From Cyclobacteriaceae bacterium (GTDB taxonomy: Bacteria; Bacteroidota; Bacteroidia; Cytophagales; Cyclobacteriaceae), in assembly GCA_019638275.1 (NCBI GenBank), contig JAHBUC010000001.1, positions 558,001-622,000 of the forward strand: a stretch of 64,000 nt of DNA, given 5' to 3'. Positions 44,786 to 54,900 of this stretch are shown piece by piece (within the stretch, counting starts at the first letter, position 1; every line of letters starts with the position of its first letter). The translations under genes were made by a program, and so were the position numbers. The notes under the pieces were generated by a model. It made no database searches and was not told the origin of the DNA. It saw only the letters and a program-made list of their open reading frames with translations.

Positions 44786-46364
44786 AAGCTGTTGCGATTA
44801 AGTTGTTAATGGTTGTATTGTCGAAGGAATTGCTGCGTATGAGCTGATTGCCAATCTCTATGATTTGGTCATGTGGAGGTAGCGGCATAAAGCGCAATTC
44901 TGTGGCACTAACATTAACATTGCCATTCAGGATTCTAAAAAATTGGTCAAACAATGTACTGTTTAGCAATGCACCCAAGCCCATGATTTCAGCTTTGTCC
45001 AGGTGTCCATTTGGACGATATATGTAGTTGAGTTTATTTTCTACGCCAATAAAATTTGCTGCTTTGTGATTGCGGAAATAAGGGGCAGCGATCAACCTGC
45101 TTTTATCATCTTTGCTGCTAAACCTTCTCAATAGCAGGTAGTTCTTATTCTCTATCAAAATGGAACGTGATTTTTGGTCAAACTTTATATACTGACCTTT
45201 ATTGGGTTTTTCAACTGGCCATTTTAGCTCCATTTTGGAAACATTATGCAGCCAGAAAAGCGGTACGATATCAGCAGAAGTATTTTGAGGTTGGTCAAGG
45301 ATAAAATCCCAAGCTCTGTGAGCTACTACAGGACCCGTGGAGATTTGAATGTTGTATTTGTTTAAGTTTCCGTTCCAGGCGCGGAATAACTCAACAATTT
45401 CTCGTTCTTTTTGAGTAGTTGGCAAAAAGACAATTTTATCCGCTGAATCATATTCAATGATAAGGTTTGAAGGTAGCGTCAGTGTTTCCGGGTTTTTCAA
45501 GTCTTTGGTACCACTTGATGAAGAAATCTGTATTTCTGTTCTGTTTATGTCGTGTATTTTAGGCTGGCACTTCATGATTATTGTTTCCTGAAGTACTTTG
45601 TCACGACTAAATGTGTCTTTTCGTGAATGAAATAGGTGAGCTTGAATTATATCGACTTTTTTGAAAAAGTTGTTTCTAAACACCTGAAAATAGTTTCCGG
45701 AGCTAAAGCTTCGAGGCGTGATGAAGATCAGCTCACCGTGGGTATTAAGAAGCTGTGCAGCTATTGCCATGAAGATGGAATAGATATTGGCATGTCCATT
45801 GACCACACCTTTTGCCGCTTTTGTCTTTTCATCATTCCTGGATAGTTTGAAATACGGTGGGTTTGAAATGATATAATCGAATGAATCAAGTTGTTTCCTT
45901 AAAGGATTAGTAAATGCGTTCAGCGCATCCTGGTTGTCCAATACAAAATCCGTTGATTGGAGTGTGTTTTCGAATTTAATTTCCAGTTCAGAGAGCCACT
46001 CTTTCAAGTATGCCAATGTAAGGTGTGCATACTTGATAAGTTTTACATCGGTTTCGTATGCTACCAGTCGGATTGTCTTCATCTGTGGGTTTACGGAAAC
46101 CAAATGTTCAACCAGTGCGATTGACAATACACCTGTCCCACAACCAGGATCGAGGATAGAAACGTTTTCACTTTGGCTGGATGACATTGATGCCATGAAT
46201 CTTGCAATAGCAAGTGGGGTAAAGAATTGTCCTTTCGATTTCTTGGCATCATCCGTTGATTCCTTGGCATAAATCAATCCTAATCGATCCGCATAATCAC
46301 TTGGTAACTCCTTGTCTTTTGGCGTTAATTCTCTTTTTGTCTTTATGCCTTTTCTTTCTTGCAT
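44763..46364 (-). CDS. N6-adenine DNA methyltransferase of the PstI/BsuBI-type system
   Basis: A 533-residue class I methyltransferase with the SAM-binding motif L-D-P-G-C-G-T-G-V-L (71-80), the Q-F-F-T-P motif upstream, and the catalytic N-P-P-Y (near 168-171) of adenine methylases, plus a long C-terminal target-recognition region. It protects the host site from the endonuclease encoded next. First gene of the operon; a 261-bp gap with no obvious site precedes it. Confidence 0.93.
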   Translation of the reverse strand: MQERKGIKTKRELTPKDKELPSDYADRLGLIYAKESTDDAKKSKGQFFTPLAIARFMASMSSSQSENVSILDPGCGTGVLSIALVEHLVSVNPQMKTIRLVAYETDVKLIKYAHLTLAYLKEWLSELEIKFENTLQSTDFVLDNQDALNAFTNPLRKQLDSFDYIISNPPYFKLSRNDEKTKAAKGVVNGHANIYSIFMAIAAQLLNTHGELIFITPRSFSSGNYFQVFRNNFFKKVDIIQAHLFHSRKDTFSRDKVLQETIIMKCQPKIHDINRTEIQISSSSGTKDLKNPETLTLPSNLIIEYDSADKIVFLPTTQKEREIVELFRAWNGNLNKYNIQISTGPVVAHRAWDFILDQPQNTSADIVPLFWLHNVSKMELKWPVEKPNKGQYIKFDQKSRSILIENKNYLLLRRFSSKDDKSRLIAAPYFRNHKAANFIGVENKLNYIYRPNGHLDKAEIMGLGALLNSTLFDQFFRILNGNVNVSATELRFMPLPPHDQIIEIGNQLIRSNSFDNTTINNLIATAFELETIY

Positions 46365-46625
46365 ACTTAACTTTTGTTCGGCTACCTTAAAATCGCATTA
46401 GTTATGCCCTTATCCTTTACAAGCTTATAAACCTAGTCTGCAATTGTCTTTGCAGAAGCGCTACATCCCCCGTAGCTGCCTTACCCGTTTACCAAGTTGC
46501 ATGGTTTTTCTAATCATGACTTGTCACTATTTGACAAATATAGCCAGGATTAAATTATTCTTAATGTATAGGTTGAAAGCAGTTCATTGGTTTTCCAGGT
46601 TATGGTTTTCATGACCAACATTCGG

Positions 46626-47381
46626 TTATTCGGTTTTTGATTTATGGGTAGTTACTGTGTTGTTTGTTTTATTCTGTTCAAAATAGCGTATCACCTCATC
46701 GTTGAATTTTCGTACTAATGTGGGAAATAAATCAAGTAACCGATATGCAAGCATAGTCAGGTACATTACTATGAGCAGGGTGATCAACGTTATTGTGAAA
46801 AGCTTCCACCCAAATTGATCTAGTGAAATGAAATAGATTATGGAAGCCAACATAGCCCTGAAGGTGGTATGAAAAGTAGCCTCCATATTTCTTTTGGGAA
46901 CCTTTATTCCTTCTTCGATTTGATGAATAATTTCTGTTGTAATGGATGCCCGAAGATATTGGAACAATTCCAGCATTTGAGGCCCTGATAGCGTTATGGG
47001 ACTCAAGTGCTTAGTAGCTACAGCTAAATCACTCATGTTTTGGTCAACTGTATCTTTGTTAATCTGATAGTGAATTATTTGACGTGTCATCCGCACTGTG
47101 GCGAAGTAATTTAATACACTAAAAACCGTAACGGAAACTATTTCAGTCAGCGTATATACGGCAATAAAAATACTTAGTGGAATAAAGAAATTTCCTTTGA
47201 TCAAGAAGGTTAGTATTCCTTTATAGTCTGTTATGTCCAGCCATTCATATTTGCCATAGGCGTATTCATAAATAAAGGATGATATGCTTATTAAAAACAG
47301 TAGGTTTAGCGCTCTACGTAAGGGGTGATAAATGGATTTACCTTTGAAGTAATCGGCAACAATCAAGAATATCTCATTCAT
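46626..47381 (-). CDS. Multi-span membrane protein of unknown function
   Basis: A ~251-residue protein read from ATG 47381; the frame is open to 47426. Hydrophobic spans lie near residues 13-30, 57-90 (probably two) and 190-225 (two). The soluble part between them contains S-P-I-T-L-S-G-P-Q-M-L-E-L-F. No family is recognised. One copy of the 15-bp palindrome lies ~140 bp upstream. It may be a membrane effector in an accessory system with the HEPN-motif gene 189 bp to its right, but that is speculative. Confidence 0.7.
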   Translation of the reverse strand: MNEIFLIVADYFKGKSIYHPLRRALNLLFLISISSFIYEYAYGKYEWLDITDYKGILTFLIKGNFFIPLSIFIAVYTLTEIVSVTVFSVLNYFATVRMTRQIIHYQINKDTVDQNMSDLAVATKHLSPITLSGPQMLELFQYLRASITTEIIHQIEEGIKVPKRNMEATFHTTFRAMLASIIYFISLDQFGWKLFTITLITLLIVMYLTMLAYRLLDLFPTLVRKFNDEVIRYFEQNKTNNTVTTHKSKTE

Positions 47382-47522
47382 GCAATTATAGAATAAATTT
47401 GATTTAATAGTTAGACGCCTGTGCATCTGGGGTTAAGGTACACTGGTACAACTGACAATCTGTGACATCATGCTATTTCCGGCTCATAATAAGGAAGATT
47501 TATGCTGTGCATGTGGAGGGAG

Positions 47523-47537
47523 TAGGAGTAACTCCCA
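47523..47537. promoter_or_regulatory. Palindromic site, copy 2
   Basis: TAGGAGTAACTCCCA, one mismatch to the perfect palindrome; upstream of the minus-strand membrane-protein gene. Confidence 0.6.
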
Positions 47538-47614
47538 GTCTTTGGTTAACCCTTTATCAGCCTGCCCTCAAGTAATTTCGTAATTATTGAGAGGTTTTGA
47601 CTTTGGTTGTTCTA

Positions 47615-48118
47615 CTAAGTGAGGGTATAAGGCTTGCAATTACCAAGTAATTCCTCCAAGGCTTTCAGTACTATGTCTAAATCCAGAGATTCTCCTCGAA
47701 AAATCAAGGTATTGTTAAATGTGTTGTAACCTCTGTGATCACTGGATGCACTGAATCCCCGGAGGGTTGGGTTCATGGACAAGTCCGTATACACCGCACT
47801 GGATTGCTTGCAGAACCAGTCTTCTATTTGTTCATCATAGTGCTCGAAATAGTTGCGGAATTTGCGGTCCGCGAGGGGGTTGTCCTTGTTTACGTTGAGT
47901 AGTTGGCGTAATCGTTCCCCACGGGCTTTATATTTCTGGCGTGGCCACAGTAGCTTGGATACATTTGCTGAAGCCACGAGCATGGATTGAATGGAACTCC
48001 AGACTTCGACCTGGTCAGACTTGTTTTGGGTGGCCTGCAGGCGTTCAGCAGCTCTTATTGCAATTTTTGATTGCAATGCAATTTCGCTGATAAAAACCAT
48101 TTCCTGTATTCCATTCAT
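47615..48118 (-). CDS. Small helical protein with HEPN-like R-x4-H motif
   Basis: A 167-residue, mostly helical protein of no recognised family. R-N-Y-F-E-H at residues 88-93 fits the R-x4-H motif of HEPN nucleases and toxins, followed by Y-D-E-Q-I. HEPN proteins are common RNases in toxin-antitoxin and abortive-infection systems, but one short motif in an unaligned protein is weak evidence. It is preceded by the variable, non-coding stretch 48119-48390. Confidence 0.65.
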   Translation of the reverse strand: MNGIQEMVFISEIALQSKIAIRAAERLQATQNKSDQVEVWSSIQSMLVASANVSKLLWPRQKYKARGERLRQLLNVNKDNPLADRKFRNYFEHYDEQIEDWFCKQSSAVYTDLSMNPTLRGFSASSDHRGYNTFNNTLIFRGESLDLDIVLKALEELLGNCKPYTLT

Positions 48119-48390
48119 AATTTATTCGGAACGTAATCTGATTACATAGCTTAACTTGATATTGGGCTCTGGTAGTACCACAACTTTTTTCCCGGCTTTG
48201 TGTTGATAGGGCTCTGTTCACTAGCCTGTCTTGTCTTGCTAACGTTTGTGTATGTGACGTTGCGGGCTTGGAGGGCAAATGAAGGAGGAACGACTGATTT
48301 GCCCGACTACTCCGAAATTGTCCCACGTGACCGAACGTTGCTTAAAACTAAACTACAACTTTACACTTCACCCCGCAATGGCACATACAT

Positions 48391-48408
48391 TGTGTTGGCG
48401 GTAGTAGC
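48391..48408. repeat. Left member of an inverted repeat flanking the 48413-49600 gene
   Basis: TGTGTTGGCGGTAGTAGC. The reverse complement of 49623-49640 matches it at 17 of 18 positions. Confidence 0.75.
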
Positions 48409-48412
48409 TACA

Positions 48413-49600
48413 TTATAATTCATCGTCATTGACATGCCTAAAATGTTTTTCCATGCTTTCAATCTCATGAACTTGAAATTTAGCAATACCTAGTCCAAGG
48501 GGAAAATAAGGATGCGCATTGTCGACTTTGTAAAAGAAGTCAATCACTTTGATGGACGAGCTTATTGTCTGGAAAATTTTATCACCTAGCATTTGAGCGT
48601 ATATACCAGGATCAAGTTTTGTCCCTCTATCAATTGTTTTCTGATGCACAATGTCATTTCTGAGTACTTCGAGCCCTTTAAAGTCTGACCAGAATGGTTG
48701 AATCTTGATGTCACCCGAGTTTATAATCTTTGGCAAAATGACTCCTACCTTTTCGCTTGTGCTCATCCATCTTTCGATGTTCTGTTTATTCCACGTCTCC
48801 TTTATACCTCTTTCATTTATTCGGTCGTGCTGAAAATTCTCTGGTATTACAGCATTTGCGAATCCTTCAATAGCGATGTAAGAGAAGATAACGCTAGTTT
48901 GTATTTCCTCGAGGTAGTCAAAGAGTAACGGTTTTTGGTCATTGTCAATATTTAAAACTTTGCCCCCCGCTGAAAGTAACTGTTTAAGTTTCGCATGTGC
49001 TCGACTCATTGATTTTTTCATCAGGCTAAGAGAAAGTGAAATATTGTTTGGTGGTGAATAACTGATCTGTTTATGGAGATGTTTTGCTTTTTCACTTCTT
49101 ACCAAGAAATATGTCTTTTGATCCGCCTTTGAAAACAACTTTATCGAGCGCTCGTCTCGTAGGTCAGACTTGAACCAATTCTCATCACTTGGGCCGCCAA
49201 ATTCGAAGGAATGTTCAAAGTTGTGATAATGCTTATTAGGTTTCAAAACGGCCTCATGAAAATTATGAAGAACGTAACCAATAATTTCAAGACGCTCTTC
49301 TTTGGGGATGTCGATGCTCAAATCAACTTTCAAAAGAATGATGGAATCGTCCGTAAGTCCTAAGTAGATAAATCCTGATAACGTTTTATCCATTCTCTTG
49401 TCAACAAATGCTGGTGTTTCAAGGCAAACAACATCTATGAGTATGCGAAATGAATCGTTGTCATCATATGATTTCTCTTTACAAAAACGCCACTTAGTCG
49501 GTAAATTCCTTGCGATTGAACTAAAATAGCGTTTTACACCGAGTGTTGTTTTAGGTGTAATGGTTACGTCAGTGAAAATTCGAATTCTGTCTTCAGTCAT
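48413..49600 (-). CDS. HEPN-motif protein flanked by inverted repeats
   Basis: A ~395-residue protein from ATG 49600. The frame is open to 49639, but its first 13 codons are encoded by the flanking repeat, so I prefer the internal ATG. The N-terminal ~190 residues are unassigned. The C-terminal half has a helical region with V-L-R-N-D-I-V-H at about 312-319, an R-x4-H motif as in HEPN (Apea-like) domains of defence and toxin proteins. The stop codon lies 5 bp from the left repeat. The position inside inverted repeats suggests arrival as a single-gene cassette. Confidence 0.72.
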   Translation of the reverse strand: MTEDRIRIFTDVTITPKTTLGVKRYFSSIARNLPTKWRFCKEKSYDDNDSFRILIDVVCLETPAFVDKRMDKTLSGFIYLGLTDDSIILLKVDLSIDIPKEERLEIIGYVLHNFHEAVLKPNKHYHNFEHSFEFGGPSDENWFKSDLRDERSIKLFSKADQKTYFLVRSEKAKHLHKQISYSPPNNISLSLSLMKKSMSRAHAKLKQLLSAGGKVLNIDNDQKPLLFDYLEEIQTSVIFSYIAIEGFANAVIPENFQHDRINERGIKETWNKQNIERWMSTSEKVGVILPKIINSGDIKIQPFWSDFKGLEVLRNDIVHQKTIDRGTKLDPGIYAQMLGDKIFQTISSSIKVIDFFYKVDNAHPYFPLGLGIAKFQVHEIESMEKHFRHVNDDEL

Positions 49601-49622
49601 TAAATCTTTGACAAAGCTACTT

Positions 49623-49640
49623 GCTATTACCGCCAACACA
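49623..49640. repeat. Right member of the inverted repeat
   Basis: GCTATTACCGCCAACACA; its reverse complement equals the left member except for one base. Together they bracket exactly one gene. Confidence 0.75.
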
Positions 49641-49752
49641 TGAATATATGCAATTGCACATATTTTCCCTATATCGTCAAGGTGAATTTAGCTCATATTC
49701 CTGTTTTTAGATGGCTGAATCAGAGATATTTATTTTGTGCACTTGTGTAAAA

Positions 49753-49767
49753 TAGGAGTAACTCCTA
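49753..49767. promoter_or_regulatory. Palindromic site, copy 3 (perfect)
   Basis: TAGGAGTAACTCCTA, 7-bp arms around a single central base; 153 bp upstream of the HEPN-motif gene start. The 35 bp before it resemble those before copy 4 (a shared TTTGTGC word). Confidence 0.65.
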
Positions 49768-49846
49768 CTATTTAGGGGCCCTTCGACAGGCTCAGGACAA
49801 GCTCCTTTGAGGTACCTAAGGGTAGGCTCCTTGGTGAAGTTGCGAG

Positions 49847-49893
49847 CTATGAGCTGCCAGCTTTGAGCCTCGAGTTGTGAGCTTCGAGCCGGA
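49847..49893. repeat. Short GAGCT-type degenerate direct repeats
   Basis: Repeating words GCGAGCT, ATGAGCTGCCAGCTTTGAGC and GTGAGCTTCGAGC, a type of intergenic filler also hinted at near 51780-51810. No function is evident. Confidence 0.5.
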
Positions 49894-49899
49894 CTGGGG

Positions 49900-50463
49900 T
49901 TAGCTGGTTTTGTAGATTTTGTCGTAGGAGGCACGGAGGTGGGCGAAGGCTTTGGAGATGTAGAGTTCGGCTGTGCGTTTGTTGATGTTCATGCGTGAGG
50001 CGATCTCCCCGTTGGACAGGTTTTCGGTTATGCGCAGGCGGATGGCTTCCCGGCATCGTTCGGGTAGGTCCTGGATGTGATCCAGCAAGGAGGCGTGCAG
50101 TTTTTCTGGCGCTTTTTCCAATATTAATTCAGGCTCTTCGTATTCTTTTTCAAAATTCCGGTAGTGCTCCGCAAACTTCCGCTTAACCTCGCGGTGGGAG
50201 AAGTAACGGATGATCTTGTAGCGGACGGACGTAAACAGGTAGTGTTTGAGGGAGTCAATCAACAGCGTGTCCTTGCGGCTGATCAGCGATTCGAACACTT
50301 CGTGAACGATTTCCTCGCAGTCTTCTTTGGACCGAACGTTCTTACGGGCGAAGCGGTAGAGGTGTTTGGTATAGCGGTAGTAGATGACCTCAAACGCCTG
50401 CCGGTTGCCCTGTTTAAACAATTCGAGCAGTTCCGTATCCATATGGTTTTGATACGGGTTCAC
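49900..50463 (-). CDS. ECF-type RNA polymerase sigma factor
   Basis: A 187-residue sigma-70 family protein with region 2 (residues ~10-80, including D-C-E-E-I-V-H-E-V-F) and region 4 (~125-180, L-P-E-R-C-R-E-A-I-R-L then N-G-E-I-A-S-R-M). This is the Bacteroidota family that partners FecR proteins. ATG 50442 is a possible shorter start. The usual sigma-fecR-susC-susD order is absent here: fecR is 27 kb away on the same strand, so this sigma may serve it, or an unknown partner. Confidence 0.9.
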   Translation of the reverse strand: MNPYQNHMDTELLELFKQGNRQAFEVIYYRYTKHLYRFARKNVRSKEDCEEIVHEVFESLISRKDTLLIDSLKHYLFTSVRYKIIRYFSHREVKRKFAEHYRNFEKEYEEPELILEKAPEKLHASLLDHIQDLPERCREAIRLRITENLSNGEIASRMNINKRTAELYISKAFAHLRASYDKIYKTS

Positions 50464-50500
50464 GAATTCAATGTGTTTGATTATCAGGTGACATACACAC

Positions 50501-50542
50501 CAAATATAGCATCTTCATTTTACACGGTCTAATACGACCGTG
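50501..50542 (-). promoter_or_regulatory. Sigma-gene promoter with inverted-repeat operator
   Basis: On the minus strand TATATTTG (50508-50501) is a perfect TAnnTTTG -7 box. Just upstream, CACGGTC (50523-50529) and GACCGTG (50536-50542) form a 7-bp inverted repeat with a 6-bp spacer over the -33 position. It lies between the divergent sigma and XRE genes, so it is a good candidate operator for the XRE protein. Confidence 0.55.
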
Positions 50543-50593
50543 ATATTTTTTACTAAACCGAAGATTTTAGATGAATCAAGGGGTTCTCTAGAA

Positions 50594-50842
50594 ATGTCGG
50601 AAAAGGAATTGGCGAAAATTAAGAAGCAGTTTGGCACTAATCTTAAAAAGATCAGGGAGTCGAAGAATCTGTCCTTATTGGAAGCCGACTATTCTTCAGA
50701 TATGAACGAGAGCAACATTTCGAAGTATGAAAATGGTAAGCGTGAGCCAAGACTTTCTACGATCATTAAGCTTGCAAAGGTATTAAAAGTGCATCCTAAG
50801 GAACTTCTGAATTTTGATGTTGACTATTTGAAGGAAAAGTGA
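50594..50842 (+). CDS. XRE-family HTH regulator
   Basis: An 82-residue protein from ATG 50594; an in-frame GTG lies at 50540 inside the inverted repeat and is less likely. The HTH spans ~residues 10-70: F-G-T-N-L-K-K-I-R-E-S-K-N-L-S and N-I-S-K-Y-E-N-G-K-R-E-P-R. It is divergent from the sigma gene, with an inverted repeat between them, so it may repress both. Confidence 0.85.
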   Translation: MSEKELAKIKKQFGTNLKKIRESKNLSLLEADYSSDMNESNISKYENGKREPRLSTIIKLAKVLKVHPKELLNFDVDYLKEK

Positions 50843-50949
50843 TTATTGTTTTCTCCTTCAATCACTTTCTTGAATTCTCCTCCCATTTTCCATCCTTGTG
50901 GCTATGAAAACTGATTTTAAGGTTAAAATTAAGTAGTGACCTATTAATC

Positions 50950-51174
50950 TTAGTGCATCAAATCCTCAATAACGACAGGGTGCAGCTTAATTTCCTTGTT
51001 CTCTAATCGGGCTAAATACACATTACCCACTTCATCCTTATAAACAGCCCTGATGTTGCAGCCCTCACAGATAAATGATTCAGACCGTCCATTTTCTATT
51101 TTCAGTGCGATCTTAAACAGGTCAATATCAAATTCACCACCAAAAGGGGAGCATTTTGAGCAATATTCGGCCAT
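50950..51174 (-). CDS. Small protein with two CxxC pairs
   Basis: A 74-residue protein from ATG 51174. C-S-K-C near residue 5 and C-E-G-C near 41 could bind zinc as a ribbon. The larger open frame extending to 51570 is antisense to the thermonuclease gene and is not taken as coding. Function unknown. Confidence 0.5.
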   Translation of the reverse strand: MAEYCSKCSPFGGEFDIDLFKIALKIENGRSESFICEGCNIRAVYKDEVGNVYLARLENKEIKLHPVVIEDLMH

Positions 51175-51259
51175 ATCTGATTCAATATACCCATATTGAA
51201 GCTCTTTTGAATTTTCCTTGCGCTTTCCCCATCTTCGCTTTCCACTCATTTCTATACCT

Positions 51260-51724
51260 ATGAACCGACTGGTGTTCCTGCTGCTTTTTCTGCCCATCCT
51301 GGCCCTTGCCCAATTCTCCGGCCGGGTGGTGGCCGTTGCTGATGGGGACACCTTTACCCTTCTTGCCGAGAACAAGGAGATCCGTATCCGCCTGCACGGC
51401 ATTGACTGCCCGGAACGCGGACAGGATTTTTCACAAGTAGCCAAGACCTTTCTGTCGGACCTGGTGTTTGGCAAAACGGTCAGCGTGAAGCAAACGGATA
51501 CCGACCGGTATGGACGCGTCATCGGCATTGTCACGGTGGATGGAGTGAATGTGAATGAGGCGTTACTCAAAGAAGGACTGGCCTGGCACTATGTTTATTA
51601 CGACAAAAATCCGGAATGGGCGGAAATGGAAGCGGAGGCGAAAAGGCAGAAGAAGGGTTTGTGGTCGCAGCCGAATCCCGTGGCACCGTGGGAATTTAGG
51701 AGGAGGAGGGCAGTTGACAATTAG
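51260..51724 (+). CDS. Secreted thermonuclease (SNase family)
   Basis: A ~154-residue protein from ATG 51260, which places the signal peptide (N-R-L-V-F-L-L-L-F-L-P-I-L-A-L-A) at the N-terminus; the frame is open to 51218. The mature part has the staphylococcal-nuclease OB fold with D-G-D-T-F, R-I-R-L-H-G-I-D-C-P-E-R and D-R-Y-G-R-V-I-G, and ends in a basic tail. The active-site Arg and Glu are conserved. It should degrade nucleic acid outside the cytoplasm. Confidence 0.92.
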   Translation: MNRLVFLLLFLPILALAQFSGRVVAVADGDTFTLLAENKEIRIRLHGIDCPERGQDFSQVAKTFLSDLVFGKTVSVKQTDTDRYGRVIGIVTVDGVNVNEALLKEGLAWHYVYYDKNPEWAEMEAEAKRQKKGLWSQPNPVAPWEFRRRRAVDN

Positions 51725-51920
51725 TAATTAGTCGATGGTAGCAAGTGGGTTTCGGAGTGCATGTAAAATGGTTACAGGCTAAGAGTTTAGAGCTTCGAGT
51801 TACTAGCTTTATTTAGGGCGTGTTGCTGGCTGGCAGTCAGTCGATGGTCGCTAGTGTCCATCAATTTGAAGATTGGATCATTTGAAAATGAATACAGCGG
51901 TTGTTGTTGTCTGTTGTATT

Positions 51921-54900
51921 TTACTGGCAATTTCGAAGGCTGCTGTATCCATTCCTTTTTAATTCGTGGTAGCTGATTATCGGCATTGGTAATTCTCCAC
52001 TTTTCAAGTATCGTGTCGGTATGAGTTCAGATGTTATAATGAGTGACTTTACTTTCGGGGATTTCTCTGCCCCTACAAATGTTTTTACCTGATCTAGATT
52101 CGCTTGCAACCAATTGTCCCTATTAACGTGCTTTGTCACTTTTTTCTTTTGTCCCGCACGACCTAGATAGGCATCCATTTCTTTTTTCATTTGGTGAATA
52201 TTTCTTGCTGCCTCTGTTCTCTTACACTCAATATTGTAAACCTGATTGATGGTTGGATCGTACGCGAGAATATCACAATCTCCATAATCTTTTTCGGCAT
52301 TGAAGTGTCCTTTAGGCTTAATGGTAATTTCATAGTCCCAAACTACTAGTGCCGTATTATCTTTTATCCACTTAGTTACTGAATTTCTAAAATGCTTTCC
52401 GTTTTCTTCGTTAAAGCTGCCAAGTAGGCTATTGATTTTCGTTCCCCCGTTTATCAATCTACCCGAATGAAGCAGTTGATTCAAGTATTGGCTGGCTGCT
52501 ACACACTGCCTCATTCCCCAATAATATTTTCGACCGTTCTCTGTATCCACAACTACAAAGGGTCTTCGGGCATAACTAAACTCCCTGTTGTACTTCCATG
52601 GGAAATAGTCCGGGTTTAAATAGCCTTTTTGATCGCTGATGATATCTGGCTTATATTCAAAACGTAACTTTTCCAAGCCTGCTTCAACTTGATCTTCTGC
52701 GCCAGTCATTATTTGCTTTAGTTCTGCCAGTAAGTCCGCCTCAAGCATAGAAGTAACGGAATCTCCATTATTTTCTGCCATCGCCGCGGCCTGTATACAT
52801 ATGCCCAACAGGTTGGTATAGTCAATCCCCCAATCTTTCAAGAATGCTTCATCCATTTGGTCCAACAGGGATTCTGTGTGGGAATCTTTTTTCTTCGATG
52901 TATATGTTTCAAATTGACTAGAAAATACTTCTAGTTGTGCTTCAATACTCGCCACTGTGTTGTCTCTATAAAAGGGTTGCAGTTTTTGATCGAAGAACTC
53001 TTTTGATATTCCAATTCGGCCGGAAGGAAGCAGGCCCATTTCGGGGTCATTCATCTCAAAGTGCAAGGTGTCACTAAGCATACCATAGTTCAGGATTTCA
53101 TTCATAATGGTGAGCAGTTCATCCAATTGGTCGAAGCTTGGCTTGCGATCGCCTTTAGCGGGCACAAAGACTACGAATTCTATTAAGCAGCGTGTGGCAA
53201 GGGATGTGTTAACCAGTTTTTTTTGTTTAATTAGAATTTTCTCCAGCTCTTTTTCATTATTTCCGAAGCAGTGGATTTCGGCAGCGATTTTGATTTTGCT
53301 AAACTCTCTGTCGTGCACGAGTCGTTCATTAATATCGATTAATGTACTTATCAAGGATTCGCTATTGAATTCTTTTAGCTTTTCAAAGAGGTATTGCACC
53401 AAGCGTAGTACAACGTAATTACAAAACTCCTTTTTGTCACTAACACTTTGAAATTTTTCTGGAATGGGATGTGGGCTATTGATTATGCTAACAAGCCTGT
53501 CTAGTAGCAAGTTTATCTCTGCATCGCTTATGTAAAGTGAGGGAAGCAGCCAGCGATTATCGAGTTGCAAATCTGTTCTTGTATCAAGTAACAGGATCAT
53601 CTTGGCTTGCCCAAGTGGTATAAATTTATTGACATTTTCCGAGATATACTGATCGCTCAAAGCTATGCCAGGTATAGTATTAAACGCTTTAAGAATTTCG
53701 GTCATGAGTGCCCTCTCACCAGCATTGTCACCTCCAATAAAGAGTTTTCGGATATGCTTCGGTAAAGCAATGGTTAATATTCCCTTGTTGTAGGAGCATT
53801 GTAAGCTTAGGTTAAGGGTTTCTTTGGAATCTACTTGTTCTAGAGGTATCGGATCGAAGTATGATTGATCGAATTCAAGCACAATGTTTAGCACAGGAGC
53901 AATATTTCCATTGACTTGCTGATATAGGGCCGGGCGAAGTCTGTCTAGCCAGAAGCAGATTGCATCTGCTAAATGCTCAACATATCCAGCCTCGGTTTTG
54001 CTTTTGGCTTGATAATTCTGCACCCATATCGGGAAATGATAAGATTCGAGCAGCATTTCGTACGGAATTCTTTGCTTCACAGGTTTATAAATAGGAGCAT
54101 ATTCCCGACAACGTCTCACAGATTGATAGACTAAAGAACCATCCACCAAGCTAGGTACCCCATGAACGTCTGCATTAATCTTTGCTTTGCGTGTGAAATC
54201 CGCACCATCGCCAGGCACGATGGTTAGAAAATTAAATCTTGATTCATCAGAAAGATAAAAGGTTTCACCATTTCTTTTGAATGTGGCATAGGCATCTAGT
54301 GGTGAGGTAGCCATTATTTTGGCTTTCTGGGTTGTGGATTCATAAACCTTTGCATACTTCCATAAGTCCAATCTGTCCCACTCCCCAGCATAGGCAAGTG
54401 TGATAAAATCGAAGACATTGAACCAGATTCTTTGTTCATATTCCTGCGGTTTGTCAAAGGCCATTGCAGAAAATCCACCCATTGAATTGATAAGGATGAA
54501 CGTTAGAAATTGATATCCCTCCAGTTCCTTCCGTGCTTTAAGTTCAGTGATTACGGCTTTCATTCTGCGGTTTAGGCTATTGCCCGCTAGTAAATCATCA
54601 TTTTGTTGATCTAGCATTTCTTGATTACCTTGAAGAGTTGGAGGGAATGTATAGCATACATAAGCCAGCATATATGCATCAAATTGAAATATGCCTTCCA
54701 TAATCGATTGCCCAGGTGATTTTTCTGGTATTGGGATGTCAGTCAAAGCCCATCCCATTTTATCACAGGCCTCCCAAATGTCTCCCCAAATACTTTTGTG
54801 GCAAAACTGATGAATCTTTTCACGGACATTGTGTTTTTTTATAGTGTTAAGAATAAACTCGTTTAGAGCTAAAACTTCGCAGGATGGAAGCACAAAATAA

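Noticed and set aside
48200..48418. 72-residue plus-strand frame with an N-terminal hydrophobic stretch
   Set aside because: Its end is made of the flanking inverted repeat and it has no start signal or family resemblance.
50950..51570. 206-residue minus-strand frame over the thermonuclease start
   Set aside because: Its first two thirds are antisense to the thermonuclease gene; only the part from 51174 down is kept as a possible small protein.
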